Source: Rhyacophila brunnea (Eukaryota > Arthropoda > Insecta > Trichoptera > Rhyacophilidae). Taken from it: a stretch of 64,000 nucleotides of DNA. The DNA is taken from contig JAGYXB010001009.1 of NCBI GenBank assembly GCA_022495005.1, forward strand, positions 682,001 to 746,000. Direction: 5' to 3'. Below, in pieces: positions 25,781-40,391 of this stretch. The translations under genes and the position numbers were made by a program. How positions within the stretch are numbered: the first letter of the stretch is position 1; every line of letters begins with the position of its first letter. Below the pieces are notes generated by a model that made no database searches, was not told the origin of the DNA, and was given only the letters and a program-made list of their open reading frames with translations.

Positions 25781-27199
25781 TTGTATATTCATAAATATAA
25801 TTATATTTAGCACAATATAGACATTAATTTTGTTAAGAGAAAACCGACACCACCGTACTTAATTTTTTAAAAATACGCTCAATATAAAAAACGCCAATGG
25901 TTTCTGAAAATCAATCGTCTAATATTAAAATAATATAATAGTTTCCCTTCAAATTTTGTTTTGCAGAATATTATCAGACTCTTCTGATAGTGTAGGCGAC
26001 TCTTTTAGGTGTTGGTATCGTTACTTTCGAATGACACTTACTAACACCATTCTAAAGTAATTTCCTCGTAGCCGCAATATCAGAAGAAACTGTCATTCCT
26101 CTACCCTCCTCCATAAATAAAAGGTACTTGACAGCGATTCCATATAATAAACAATATAAATTTAGCAATTTATAATAGAAATCGGAATTTAAGTCAATAA
26201 AATTAATTTTATTTAATTATATAAAATACCAAGTGGTAGTGCCACCTGTCAACGTGTTTATCGATGTACTCAATAATACTATTTAGCCAACGATGATCTC
26301 AATATGTTTATACCACAAGCAAAGCGATATAGAGTAACAATTTTCATTGCTAAAGAACGCGTCGATTTAAATAATTATATACTGTAAACACTAAAATAGA
26401 CCATGAGGCCCACTAATAGTAGTATAGTAAAACAGTACAACAAAATTTGTGAGCGAGCATATACGTGACGAAGCGAATAATTGTAGCGCGTATGAGAGGG
26501 ATGTAACGTGGGTGTTCACGCGAAATGATCGCGCAACAAAGACTCGTGCGTGCGTCAGAGAGAGACAACTTATGCGTTACAAACAGAATGACAAACAGAT
26601 GTATAGATAAAACAAGATAATATAATATTATAATGTAACTTCACTCATTTGATTATAATGTAGGTATAGAATTGGCAGTTTGTATAAATAGCCAAAGTCT
26701 CTATATCTTCATAATACTGATGTATTTTGTTTATCTTGTATTTAATTAAATCAATTAATTAGATATTATTACAGTTTTTTAAAATACAGTTCACATTTTT
26801 ATTGAACTGTGTAAAGATAAAGGTAACGAAGGTACTAAAAGCGTACGCAATTCTAAGAAAAATATTATTAAACAGTTGAATGTTCATACTCTATTAGTTT
26901 GTTCTATTTTATGTAAGAGCTATTATTTGTTTCAGCAATTTAACGGTTGAAATATTCTTTACCAGATTACATGCTTGGATGAATCTACCATCATTTACAT
27001 ATTAGTTATTACTCATATCTGCATAATATATTATTTAATTTAATCTGTTATTATTGATCTAGTTAGGTAGTTAGTATTCGTAAATTAGGACAGCTAAATT
27101 CTCGTAGTAAATGAATTGGAAATAATAAAATATAAATTTAACGGCGGCTCAGATAGTAGTGTCACATATACTACTATTTTAAAGATCTAGCTTTAATGA

Positions 27200-27902
27200 A
27201 TCTTGATGACTAGGGGAAATTGGTATGTTTTTGGGGGTGAACAGGTATTGAGAGGTGAATAGACCGGAGGTTGTTGAGTGAATCGAGGTGAGAGTTTAAT
27301 ACTGCGTAAACAGGTGGTACAATAATAAATAACGCAGGAGAGATGTTAGCGGTCCCAGGCTCAGTAAAATGAATGGTTGAGCCCCAGTCACGGTGAGAGA
27401 ATGCTTCAGAATGAAGCATGGCGAGAGAGGCTCAGTGAAAATAGTATTATGCGGTGGGATCTACTCAGTCCGAGGTACGATGATTACTGCTCTATTTCAA
27501 TAACTGTGACTCGCTATTTATTGAAATAAATATTCGATAAATTGCAACAAGGTATTATTGATGTAGGTCATAATTGGGTAATATTCTGACCGTCACATGA
27601 CTACAACTTCGCGGCTTTTCGCTCCTGTCTCTGTCGAACCTCATTAAAGTATGTCACACTTGCAGAATGTGCTGACCGTAGATGAGTTGGTGGGCAATAC
27701 TTGCATAACTTGCTGATTAATGGGTTGTTGCGATCACGCTGACAAGGCCTGGGGTTGTTGACCGCCAGACGTTGTTCAATCGATAACTTGTAATTATATT
27801 ATTTTTAAACAGGGAATGGCTATTTATGATCGTCTCTTTTTTACTCGACCTTGATTTAAAGGATTTCTTATTGTTAAGGGGGGTCGAATTAGGGTGTTTA
27901 CA
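27200..27902 (-). mobile_element. LTR of a retrotransposon, reverse orientation
   Basis: Read on the minus strand, the block starts TGTAAACACCCTAATTCGAC (from 27902), a typical Ty3/Gypsy-like LTR start. It has a TTTCAATAAATAGCGAGTC promoter region near 27510-27530 and an AATAAA-type signal further on. The block is clearly GC-richer than its surroundings. No gag or pol frame adjoins it, so it is a solo or truncated LTR. Its far end near 27200 is approximate. Confidence 0.5.
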
Positions 27903-28989
27903 AATGGCTAATCTAACTATATAAATTTAATATGTGCATATAATATAATATGATTAAAATATTTTTTTTAGAATTAAAATAATTATATACGTAATAATAT
28001 ATACTATCATAACGCCAGTAGTGTAGTAAAACAGTTGTAGATTTAGTAATAAAAGTGAAACAATCACAAACACACAAGCTTTGAAAAAATCATAGAAATA
28101 TATTATGACCTCACCGGGATACTAGAATTGAATTGAAGATATTAGAACTAGTTTCAAAGTTACCCGCACTGATTTTATTTATAAGTCGTAAAGATGAAAC
28201 AACCAGTTTTAGGGCGATAATAAAATAATGTTGAAATAGTACCAATTATAATAATAAAACGCCTATCAACAATAAGTGTTTATTACATCTTTAAGAGTGG
28301 ACATAGTTAATTATCGTTTGACTTTTCTAAAAAAAATATAGGTAGGTAGCTAATAAGTAGTTAGGTTACTAGATACTGTGAAACTAGGGTTAAAGGTATT
28401 TTGCGAGGAATAGTAGAAAACTGAACGAATAGGTGGGTAGGTAAATAACAAAAGACACTTAATTTTCAAATAAATTTATTTGTTACTAATTAATTACACA
28501 TTTGACTATGCACATTTATACAATATACGCCGTTATGGAATTTATTTTTATTTTTTTCAATTGAAAGGGCGTTTGAGGTACTTAATAGATTCTCTCGACA
28601 GAGAAGAGACTATAAAAATATTTTTAATGGAATACCAGTTTGTGTTTGCAAGGGTGACGGACAGCGGTACAAATAACCTTTTTTGTTTAGGTATCTCAAA
28701 CAATGTCGGAAATCGAAGAATTTGTTTTTCCATAAGAAACGGGCGTTTTGATAAAACGCAGCAATTTCAAATAAAATCAAATAGGCTCTGTTTTGTTCAA
28801 TCTATCACAATTATTTCAATAATAAGAGTACATTGATTTACACGTGTCTTTGATCTATTTTTACAATGGTAACACAACGTATGTAATATATATTTTTAAA
28901 TATCAAAAATTTAATAGACCCGTGTATATATTTATAGCAGGAAAAAAATATTACGATAATAATGCCTATAAAGTTACACAATATGTACC

Positions 28990-29320
28990 CATGGCTCCCA
29001 CAAAGGAGGGGCTGACAGGGCTCTAGCCTGGAGCCCCTGGCTTAGGGGTGGGGGGTGGGGGGGTTTGGGGGGTGGCGTTGCAGGTCCAGCAGTTAAGTGA
29101 AATAAACACATAACACAGATTTGCTCTGAAATATTAACATTTTAAAATATGTTACTATGTAATGAAATGATAATCTCTTGTAAAATTGTATGCTAAGTAT
29201 AATTATTTTTAATGTTTCCTGACTAATAAAAAACATACAATACAAATGACACTGTTGTAGAACATCACACTGCACTTAAACTTAGAGATATGTAGCCCGC
29301 TTCAGGATATGGGGGCCATG
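28990..29320 (-). mobile_element. hAT MITE, copy 1
   Basis: The ends are CATGGCTCCCACA and GGGGGCCATG. The end segments match the element at 33470-33825 in the opposite orientation (for example GCTGACAGGGCTCTAGCC here and GGCTAGAGCCCTGTCAGC there). The flanks show no clean target duplication, so the copy is old or rearranged. It contains a G-rich tract at 29041-29080. Confidence 0.65.
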
Positions 29321-31571
29321 CCTATGCCTATTCTACCTACTTTTATTGGCTTTTCAATAATTAGCACTGCTCACACAACTTATGACAATTTCATAAAAAA
29401 ATACAAACAAAATTTTTCCAATTATAATTTTAATACCTACCGGAAAGCATATTTTTCAATAAGTAGTATAACCATTCTTTATGACCATTAATATTTTTTC
29501 TATTATATTAGGCGCTGTTCAAAAACCGTAAATGTTGATGTTTATTTAGCAGTATAAAAAATCACTTCAAACAACAACAAAAAATTTACTCATTCTACCA
29601 ATAAAATTGATAGCAAAAATAACTGTGCCAACTTGTAATAATATATTTAGTGCCCCGTTGCTTGCTTGACAAAAAATGAAATAAACTGAATAGTAGTTTC
29701 TTATAATAATAATTTATTTATATCTAAGTACTTGATTTATAATACTTTTAATATCATAAAGTCTATTTAAAAAAAATGGAATGAAATGATTATTTTTAAA
29801 CCATTCTAAAATACTTCAATTTGTACGAGAAATATTTAAATTTTAATCATAAATATTCATTGAGTGCGAACGATAATAGCAGTCTATCAACAACATTTTA
29901 TAATGATTATTTGTATTGCCCAAAAAAAGTATCAATGAAACGATTTATGTGATTCTTTAAAATAATATGTATCGATTATCAATTATTATTCAAATTTACC
30001 TACTTAAATAAATTATATTTTTTTAAATTCAAATATGTGAAATGGGTTGTGAAATATCTTTTTAACGCTCCATTTATTTTAGCCTGTTTAAGTGTTAAAT
30101 ATGCCAATTAGTACTGAAAAAACAAAACGTTTAATGGTCTCTGCGTTTAATTAAAAAAAATCAAAGTATCGCCAAATTAACAGTATTAATTATGATAGAT
30201 ACTTGGAGAGAACAATAGAACATTAAATATAATTCAGTAAAATAAAACAAATTGTTTTCGTGTCATATATTTAACACTACGTGTCAGTAAAGTTTATACA
30301 AATAACGACTGCCTATTAATTTAACGACTTATGTACCACTGATATTCACACGCAACACAAAAAAATCTGTAAATTTATTACTTTCATTATATTTGATAAA
30401 TTTATTGGATTCTATATAATATTGAAAGTAGATATTCTTTTAAAAACATATCTAGACTTGATCTAAATGCAATTTTATGTAGGTATATTATTATTTTGTA
30501 TAGAGATTTTTTTTAAGTCTGACTTCAGAATTTCAGCAGCTTTTTCACATTACAAATTATCGAATAATTTCCACTAAGAAATACCAGTAAATAAATAACT
30601 TAATATTAGTATAAAAATTGACATACGTAGATAATTTAGAATGTCTTAGAATAGAAAATATTATAAAAAAATATGTTGTTATCTCAAATTCCATTAATAT
30701 TGGCAACGATGTTTTGTAATTTTGAATCGAAATATTAAAATTTTCAAATATTCTTAGGTACTTGCATTTATTTATAGGTTTTAATTCACTCTTATATCAT
30801 TCAACAGAATGTAAGTATACATATTTAACAACGGATTCTACGTTTGAAAATCTTATATAAGTACCTACTATTCATTGAATAAAAATAATAATATACTAAT
30901 ATAATGTATTATTAGTATATTGACCGTATAAAATGTTTTCTTTACATCTATGTATTGATTAGATGCCATTATTCATAATTATTTAATTTTCTCTAGTATT
31001 ATAATTATTATTTAATAGTTCTACCTGATATCGGTAGGTACGCTAGCTAAGATGCAACGGAAAAACAAAATTATTCGCGAGAGTAGGGTACAAAACCACT
31101 CTCACGACAGATTATATTGTGAAGTGAGGCGGAAAATCTGAATGACAGCTTTGATACAGAAATGAAACGTCTCAGATAGCATCAGTCAAGTCTGCCCGCA
31201 ACAGCCGCATGGCGAAATGCCACTTATAGTTCCGCGGTTGTGATAACCCATAATTCCTCGCGAAATTCACTATAATTTAATAATAATAAATACAGCAATC
31301 AATAGTACAGTATATAAAATTAAGCATCCATACAATAAACCAGGTTGAAACAAAAAAAAAGTCAAATCGAAGCTATCATTATTATTGGAGTATGACAATC
31401 AGTCTACGCTCGCGATCGCTACGCTAAGGATGCGTTGTTTTTCTTTCTAAGTATATATTATTTCGTTCCGAAAATTAAACGTCTAACTAAATTCGAAATC
31501 GTTTAAGCCGAATTCATATGTTATGGTTTGTTCCGTCGTCGCACAACAATTGGGCGATCATTAAAACGATA

Positions 31572-31607
31572 TATATAAACTATAAAATGCTTATTTTTTC
31601 TTTCAGT
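31572..31607 (+). promoter_or_regulatory. Core promoter of gene B: TATA box and initiator
   Basis: TATATAAA at 31572-31579 and a second TATAAAA at 31581-31587 lie upstream of TTTCAGTTC, whose initiator TCAGT is at 31603-31607. The adenine at 31605 is about 31 bases after the first TATA box. The leader would run 31605-31835. Confidence 0.5.
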
Positions 31608-31835
31608 TCGATTTCAATCACGGCAAGTGTAGCATCATAATATTATGCGCTTAGTAGTATTTGGCATTTAGACATCACGTCACGCGATGTTATACGTATG
31701 TGATTTTCGTGAAAGTAAAAGACAGTAAGCGATCAGGTGTGAGTGCAAAAGCTTCGTGTGAAGACTTAATTGAAGAGTGACATTAATTACTGTATCGCCA
31801 TTGAAAGTGGATTATTAAACTTTACGGTCGCGAAT

Positions 31836-32724
31836 ATGTTGCGACATAACTGGAAATGTACACTTCAAAGTGATTTATTTTATTTTTACTGTTTAATAGT
31901 GTTGTGTATTTTTAATACTTTACATGGGTGTAGAGCGGAATCGTTTGCAGCAAACTCATTAGCAAGGCTTTGGAAAATGTCAGAAAGTGGCAAAAGATTA
32001 ATAACAACGAATAATAATAGTACAAAAAACTCAATACGAAATATTGAAAACGATTTTATTCCCAGTTTTCCGAGTCGAACAATAAGGCGATTTGATGAAG
32101 AACAAACAGTTTCACCACCTTTTTTGGCTTCGACAAATCGAGGGTTTAGCAGTATCAATGAAAAAGTATTCAAACCTTCTACTCAGTTCTTGGCAGTGAA
32201 GAATCATAATAAAAATATAGATAACACGTTAGATCCTATAAATACTAAAAGTTATACAACAACTAAACCATACAAAAGTTCCAGTACGATGTATGACGTT
32301 AAAAACTATGATAGTGTCAGTATACGGATTCCAACAACATATAAGCCAAGTGTTACATTTAACTTTGTCCAAAACAAGAAACATCCGAACATGGAATATA
32401 AAAGTGATTCCTGGAATAATACAAAAAGTGATTCAATACCATTGTCCGATTTTGAACAATTTACTCCACGGATGATACCAATCAACAATGATAAATATTC
32501 TGTGACTGAAAATCCACCGAGAATTGCAACTTTAAAGCCCTCTATTATATTGCTATCTACAGATACTATCAATATATCGAAAGACAGTAGTGCATCCATA
32601 AGAAAAGCATTCGAAACTGACGATAATAACAAATATAATACGAATCTTATTAATCGAACTTTTATACCTAGTTTAACTGTGACGTCATACCGGGATCCTA
32701 TTTTATCTGGGACTGAATTATTAA
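31836..32724 (+). CDS. Secreted Ser/Thr/Asn-rich Osiris-like protein (gene B), exon 1
   Basis: The first in-frame ATG is at 31836; the open frame begins earlier but without an ATG. Residues about 13-34 (LFYFYCLIVLCIFNTLHG, cleavage near CRA) form a signal peptide. About 260 residues of low-complexity sequence follow, rich in Ser, Thr, Asn and Lys, with repeated TTYKPS/TTKPYKSS-like runs and no recognised domain or cysteine pair. The donor AGTAAGTA after 32724 leaves phase 1. Joining to 46701 restores an Asn codon and keeps the frame to a stop. The DUF1676 core is not visible in this model; undetected small exons could exist in the intron. Confidence 0.65.
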
Positions 32725-33040
32725 GTAAGTATAATTTTATAGTTTATTTCATAATTGCATTATAATATTCAATGTATCAAATTCAATTTATAGCTGTAGA
32801 GGGTACGTGCATAAAATGGTCCCTTTAAAAGGTGACTCAATTTTAATTAAGAAAAATCGTGTGTTTACATACATCCTAGGTAAATTTTTAGTGTTTATAT
32901 TTTAACTACAATAGTTAAAAGATAGTTTTTATTGATTATTATTCATAATAAAATCTCACACGTCCATTCATATCTTCTTTCATTGACTCTACAATCCAAT
33001 GTGGATCTTAGCTGCCTCATGATTTGATTATAAAATATAT

Positions 33041-33190
33041 TTTTTACAAGAAATTTATATTAGTTACGTCTTGTTCAACCTATTAGGTCTATGCTCTTGG
33101 TCTAAACACACATCATAAATAACATGTGAATTTACTAGACCCGAAATTTGAAGCCGAGGCCCACAAATTCATAAGCGGACACGTGGGCAC
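33041..33190 (-). repeat. tRNA-derived SINE, family 1, diverged
   Basis: Reverse copy with TTGTTCAACCTATTAGGTC in the body, CTAGACCCGAAATTTGAAG as the degraded B-box side and ACGTGGGC at the head. Confidence 0.65.
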
Positions 33191-33469
33191 TCGTCCATTT
33201 ATATGTTCCGCTATAACTATCGGGTATCAAATCTAACGAAAGATAATATGCCATGCTTGAAGTTTTGTTATGTAAAGTTACAAGTAGTATCGTAAGCAAA
33301 GATAATTTTACGCCTGAAGATCGTTTTATTTATCATTTAATACAAGTATTCCCATCATAGATATCATTCAATTTTCATAAAATGGTCCAAAAATATGATC
33401 CATTTCCCATGCGTATGTCATAATATTATCATATCAGTAGGTACATAATCTAAATAGAATGATTATGAT

Positions 33470-33825
33470 CATGGTCCCCACATCCTAAAGCGGGCCCCAG
33501 GCTAGGATCTTTGGCGGTCCCCGCTACCTATCGCTAAGGATAAAGGCAGTGTGACACTCAACAGTAGCGTTTTCCAAATGGTGTACGCGGTAAAATTAAT
33601 GTGTATATTTATTTATTTTTTATATAGGTATATACATCCATTTGAATTATGGAGTTGTCAAGTATTGTATTGTACAACCACATTATGTTAAATGATAATA
33701 TTATTTTACTATTAAAGCAAATTTGTGTTTATCTCACTTGTCTGGTCGACTCGCCTCGCCGGGCCTCTCCTGAGCCCGGGCCACTCGGCTAGAGCCCTGT
33801 CAGCCTCTCTCTTGTGGGGGCCATG
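33470..33825 (+). mobile_element. hAT MITE, copy 2, with 8-bp target duplication
   Basis: The tips are CATGGTCCCCACA and TGTGGGGGCCATG, inverted repeats with one mismatch. The flanks are ATTATGAT on both sides (33462-33469 and 33826-33833), an exact 8-bp duplication of the nTnnnnAn form typical of hAT elements. The element is 356 bp and non-coding. Copy 1 lies at 28990-29320. Confidence 0.85.
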
Positions 33826-34440
33826 ATTATGATAAAAACTCTATATAACTCTGGTCGCCATAAACCAACATTGTTGGCTTATTTTTGGTTTATGGCTTAA
33901 TGAGCCGCAAGTACCTAAACGCATGAATCAATATTGAAAGCGTGTTGCGTTTACGTGACAAACTTTAATTCTTATTAGTGTTAGGGACGTAAATATTCCA
34001 AATAATAATATAACTATTCTTTAATACGGGTATTAACTTTTTTCTCCACACTCGAGAATCGTACCATCTTAGAACTATTACATTCGAAATGTGACGCACT
34101 TCCAATTAGTTTTGTGTACCCTAGTAATAAGACACACACATACGTATGTTTGCTAATGGTCAAATTATCTAATAAACTATAAACGGGAGGGAGTGATTTA
34201 ATTTTCGTTGTCACTACGTTTTTTCAGTAGTCATTTATTTAAAGAAATTTTTGCAGCATTTTCCGGTATTCTATTATTATTTTAATAAAATTAATGTATT
34301 TATTATACGTATGATATATTATATTCTAGAAATTGTATTATTATATATTTTTTTTTGATTTCTAATAAGTGATCTAGAAAACCCGGTTTTTCTAATTTTA
34401 TCCTACTTAACTTTCTTCCTAGTCATTGCCTCAATCATGG

Positions 34441-34640
34441 CTAACGATCATGACGACCTTGGAATTTTTTATCTTTTGAACAACCAAGACTTCCCATCCG
34501 TCTCCATTCTCTGCATCTATCAGGGCAAAGTGAATGCAGCCCATGGTCAGCTCCATCACTTAGTCGCTCCAGATCGATGACCGACGCTCTTTCTATGCTT
34601 TGCCTTCCCTGTAAGCTACTCAAAACCACCAGTCTCTCCA
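34441..34640 (-). pseudogene. C-terminal coding remnant of a LINE
   Basis: On the minus strand a frame reads GCIHFALIDAENGDGWEVLV, related to GSTIHSALREAEDREGWKVL encoded on the minus strand at 62640-62840. This is the extreme C-terminus of a non-LTR retrotransposon polymerase. Stops interrupt the upstream part. Related decayed sequence may extend to about 34880. Confidence 0.6.
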
Positions 34641-35038
34641 GGTTACCCAGACCACGACTAACAATATGTCCGAAAAATTGCTGAATGCATCTCAGACATA
34701 TTGTCGAGAGACGTTCCTTTATCTACAGTCTCTGGGTGAATTACTTATTCGTCCATTACTCTGTCCTATAAATACGAAGTATTTGGTGCCAACATTACAT
34801 TTTGAAAGATCAATTGCTTTCCGTTTCCTTGCCTCCAGAGACTCGACACCGTACAAAAATATAGAGAACACTAAAAACTTAATTTAATATACTTAGCTTT
34901 ATTTAACATTTCATTAAAAGTATATTAATACTAATGGCAAATGTTTATATTATTATAATTAGTATTGTAGGTAGGTTTACATTTTATGTATAATTTTTAG
35001 TTGCTATAGCTCTACTAGCTCTTCAAGGTTCAAATAGA

Positions 35039-35228
35039 CTATCGATCGGGCACATATATGCTAAGAGCGTTTTAGTGTCTATGATCAAATCTATGCCATT
35101 CCGACATTTATACATACATATTGTATGACAGCTATGACATCGTATTTACACTCTGTGACACCCTGTGACACAGGACGCCAACATAAGAAACGGGTTTTTC
35201 GACACATATATGACCGATCGTCATAGAG
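35039..35228. mobile_element. MITE-like element with CGATCGG termini
   Basis: CTATCGATCGGGCACATATA at the left tip is mirrored by CATATATGACCGATCGTCAT at the right. The core of about 150 bases is non-coding and has smaller internal repeats (CTATGAC, TGTGACACCCTGTGACAC). Confidence 0.45.
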
Positions 35229-36539
35229 TGTATTTGAAGCATTAGTTTACTATCATTGACATAACTTTGTCTATTGTATTACAATATACATTTTATCAGT
35301 AATACAGTTGTAAACAAATTATTCCAAAGATAAAATCATTATGACCCATAAAGTTTATATTTAAACGGAAATGGTTATTTTACCTTTATTGTTATTTGAT
35401 GATCGTACAATGAATGCTTCATTAAAAAGAAGCAAAAAAAAAATGTCTCACAATAAAAAAATATACCTAATTTTGAACATTAAACATGATTATTTCAAAT
35501 TTCTCTTTCTAACAGAAGCAAAATTTTAGAAACGAAAATTTATATCAATTAAATATTTTCACTATGTTTAATACACAAAATTCCCTTTTTAAAAATGTTA
35601 ACAAGGTCAATATTTCCTAAACGCAAGCTATTTATAGTCATTAAAGTTTTGAAAAAAATACCAAGTTTTTATGTATAATCTATATATATGTCAACGTTCT
35701 TAACATTTGATCAGTACAGTTGTAAAATATGTTTTGTGTACCTGACAATATGTTACAAACAATCTTATTCAAATATATTATTATGTTCTTAACAAATCTG
35801 CTTTAATATATTTTCAACAATTTTATTGTAAATGAAAAATCGGTAAAGCATATTGACCTTCAAGAAGAACTTGTACTTAAACTTGCCAACTGTTGAACTA
35901 TCCAAGAGCACAAATTATTACCTCCAAAAACATAATAATATGTTTTCTAGGCACGAAACCAAAGGGTCATAGATCGATGCTAATGTAATATAAAAATCTG
36001 GTAGCTGCACGAAAGAAATAAGACGGAGAATTTTGATACCCGAGGATGGTATGAGACCACAGTATCATGTATATTATACACCACTAAAAAAACTAATTAA
36101 AACGCTTCAATTTTTAATTTTATTATGCGGTATTGAAATTAGGACTCTATAATTTATGTTTTAAAGATATGGTAATGGCGGAGGATGCTTCACATCTAAT
36201 GGGCGGCTAGATACATAAAGTTATATACTCAAAAAGCTTGCATGAAAGGTTGTCACTTGGCCAAATGCAATATATGTGTCTTTTAATTCATTCTGGACGT
36301 TTTTAAAAAAAATCTAAGCAGCCTGGAGAGAAAGATGTTTACTGGTAGCGTCAAACTGAAGAGATAGATAAAATATAGACTGACATAATGTAACAAAAAT
36401 TCTACTTCTGATTACGCTTAACGTCAACTGGTGTCCACTCTATAGATAGCTTTGTATTTAATGAGGGTGGTGTGTTTAAAAGTACAACTCTTCTCTAGGG
36501 ACCGGATAATAAATTCCCACTATTATTTATATTTAATTT

Positions 36540-36850
36540 TAAAATGGAATTGGATATCTTTCCGGAAAGTGGAAGATATCGAAGAGTACTCGAATTCATA
36601 AGAGTGGTACCAGAGTGTTATCAGTGAATAACTACAGACTGGTATGTGTTATCTCTGTACAATTAAAACTTCATGAGATCATGTACAGCCTGTTTCATAA
36701 CTTGCATCATTTACAATGAATAAATAGCATGGATTTAGAGCAAGCCGGTCAAAAGAAACTTAACTGATAGTATTTATTATTTCTCACATAATCTACATTG
36801 ATTCTATGAGCGTCAAGCAGCTGCAATTTACGATATGCCTTGCCTTTGCC
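36540..36850 (+). pseudogene. Strongly decayed LINE reverse transcriptase fragment
   Basis: Near 36716-36750 a broken frame reads N-stop-QHGFRASRS, close to the QHGFRxGRS motif of LINE reverse transcriptases. A following piece (IDSMSVKQL near 36800) fits the region just before the catalytic domain. Many stops; the boundaries are a guess. Confidence 0.4.
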
Positions 36851-39800
36851 AAAATAACAAGTAATAAGGTCAACCGATTAATAGAACAATAAATAACTTA
36901 AATACGTGATAAATGCATAGTAAAATTTAGTGCGCAACGTAATCAGAGGATAATCCAAAAACCTTCTGGTAGATGAGTAAAATTAAAAAAATATATCAAC
37001 ATATGTCAAAGAAAAAAAATGTAATCTAACCAAGCAAACGCATAACCAAAATCTCTAAAGTTTTGTCATTCTGGATAAAAAAAAAACTAAAAACACAAAA
37101 AACACTTTGTTTTTCATAAAGTAATATGGAATAGTAAAAATACAAAAATCCTAAGAAAAACCCCCAAGCGAAGCTGTTTGCGAATACTAATATAATATTA
37201 TAAAATTAAGGGATATGTTTAGATATTTATTATGTAACCCGGTTTTCCCGCCACATATTCCAATTTTGAAATACATTATTTCGACAATATTAATTACTTT
37301 TTTCAAGATTTTTAAAGCAATTATATGAATTTGTTTACTATCATTTGCATTATACACTGGCACATAATGGGTAAGTTTCATTTTATTAAGTTATTTAATA
37401 TTTACTTTACTTGTAATAGCGGTACACGATAATATTAGAACTGAAATTACTAATTTTATTTTTCACTTCTAAACAGTCTCGCACCATATCATATTTGCTA
37501 ACATAGGATGCAGTATCAGGTAGCTCATAATATGATAATTATAATTTTAAAAGGTCGTAATGAAAGACGCGTAGATTATGTACAACCTTTATCAATATAC
37601 TGGTATTCAAATATTTGAACGGATACATAATCTGGAGGCTATTTATCGTTGTTTTCCAAAAAAATAATCGAATATTTTTACTTTCATTAGTTCCATTCGG
37701 AACTGTATTGATTTGAACGTATCAATCTTTTCAGAATAAAGCTTAAACAATCAATTATAATTATTCAGTCACGCAACTTCTTCCCACAGTTAGTAGGTAG
37801 GTAAGTTTTTTATTTGATTTCTTTTGAGTTTTCAAATTCACATCGATTAAATTATAAAAATCTTTCCAATACGTAATATTAAAGTTAAGTATTTTCAATC
37901 ATCGAAAAAGGCTCAAAACCATTTTGAATGTTTTTAGAGTAGGTAGTCATTTTCATATAAAAATATTTCTGCATTCTGATCAATAAAAACTTCCGTATAT
38001 TTTGTGTACTTATTGTTTTTTACATGAACAATATAAATTCTAAAGTATGACTGAAAATCAATAAAGTTATCAATTATTTTTGGTCCACTTAAATTATCAT
38101 GGTTTGTTGAACACAGATGAAAATGTTACATGGAATTAGACCAGCTATTCATATTATAAAAAAGTATAATAATTTTAAAGTTATTAATACCTCTATTCAT
38201 TTTATATTTTTTTAAATTAATGTTGTTCTTTTAAAACATTTTTCACTTAATTTCTAAAAATTATTATGATTTTAACTTTTACACCAAAGCACGCGCATAT
38301 CTGAAACGTTGTAATGTAATAAAGTGGTAAATATTTATAAGTATTTTTGCTGTCATTTTACTTGTCGCCATTGACAGTGACACATTGATATTGAAAATAC
38401 CTATCCGTGGCAATTAAATTATTTTAACAGACAAGTTTTTGAGCATCGGGTAAGAAATTACGTTAACGAAAAATAATAATAATGGTATATACTAATAATT
38501 TAAAAAATCCTGATGTTGGTTAAGATTTAAGCTAAGTACGTATTGACAGTACCTTGATTCATACAACAAAAGCCGGTAAACAATATTAACAAAATTTAAG
38601 TTGAAATTGTATTTAATTTCATCATTGTGGCTAAATTGAGAAAGCACATTAATCGGATTCTAATGAATGCTTTTTCGTGTCCCGCCTGTAAACGTAACGC
38701 ACAAGATCGATGGGAATAAAAACAGTTTGGAGAAGCCTGCACCTAAGAGTAGATTGTTTCAGGTATATGATATTGATTATATCAATAGAAGTAAACAACA
38801 AATGATATCAACTTGAAGTAATAGTTAAAATAAGCTTCTCCCGAACGTCTTCTGGTTTTATTATATTTTATTATTCGATCATGTCATTACCAAGACCATC
38901 CATCGAAGGTCAATTACAGTTGCTTTCCAGATGAATGATAGATAATCACAAAAATGATAATTTCACGCAAAATCTTCAAGTCATCGAAAACGGAAAATAA
39001 TTGGGTTGGCACATTTATCTGAGCGTATTAGACATGCTTCTCAACCATCCAACTATATTATTATTTAGTGTTTTTTTACATTCTTCATAAGATACTTTTA
39101 TAAAATGATTTTTTTTCCGCACATTACTTGCAATGCGGTATTACTTTACTACTAAGTAGCATTATTTTTTATACCTAACAACCAAATATTTATGTCCATC
39201 ATAGAGGTAATGCAGTTGCTGTTTTGGGTTGTCTTGAGATATACAAAGGGCTTTAGGAGATATTGAATTATTTATTAATTATGAGTAATTATTAAATAAT
39301 TATGATTTATTGATGAAGAAGTTAATTGTAAAATATTAAAAATGTCGACTAATGAACTAATCAATTTTAATTCTGTTTTACTAATAAACAGAGCTGAATT
39401 TCGTATTTTATTAAAATACCTACATAATGATTAATAATTGTAGAATCAGAGTCAAGATAAATAACAAAAGAGGTAACCGACTTAAAAACTAATTGCCTCA
39501 TATTATGTTAATTCTTTACTTAATCACATTAATACCCATACAATCTAATGATTATTACTTCATTTTAATAAATTAAATTTTCTTATAAACCTAGGTAATC
39601 ATTATTTTTACGTATATCACTTAAACAATGTTCTTTTCTTAAATATAGATACTAGGATCAGGCTAAACTGGTTCTAGTATAAACTTAAATAAATACTGCA
39701 AATATATTTTAATAGCAGCTCAAAGTGAGTGTTTTATTACTAATAGTACCAAATTCAATACACATAATAAGGATAAGGGTTGGATCTCTGGTATGACCAC

Positions 39801-40391
39801 AATACCAATGTTCAATAAATGTAAATTAAAAAAGATTTCAAGTTAAGTATATAAATTATAATGATTTTAGAAAATTTTCATTTCTTTTAAATTAAACATA
39901 GGTACTATATACATCAAAACTATGACTAATTCAAAAAAAGATGACACACTGAAAAAACATTATCTACTTACATGTTATAATAAATTCTGAATAGAGGTTT
40001 TATAACGGTTGATTTATTGTAATAAATATAATATATTTTTTTAACCTACTGTAATGTACATTATCAGTTAATTTGATTAAATTGCATGCTTCATATTCTG
40101 TTGCTAAATTCCCCTAGTACAATATCAGTAACACTGCACTTCGCCTTAAAAGCGTCCACAGCAGATTGTAATATTTAGTCGCGGATTGATTGTTGGGTGT
40201 ATACTATTATTCAGGTGATGTTCCTTAATATGTATTTATCCAGACCATGGACATAATAAACCACAAATTAAATTGCTAGCATAAAATTGTGATACACCAA
40301 AATATTAAATATTATATTACCTGCTCATTATGCGTATACTAAATACTAATTGCATTTTGTATGGAAATAACATTGTTAACATTGTTAACTT

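Noticed and set aside
27210..27419. 69-codon minus frame containing DWGSTIH, similar to a LINE motif
   Set aside because: The rest does not match the LINE, and the block is explained as an LTR.
28480..28836. 118-codon plus-strand frame
   Set aside because: No domain, no splice context and no family resemblance. The GCGTTTTGATAAAACGC palindrome inside it suggests ordinary intergenic DNA.
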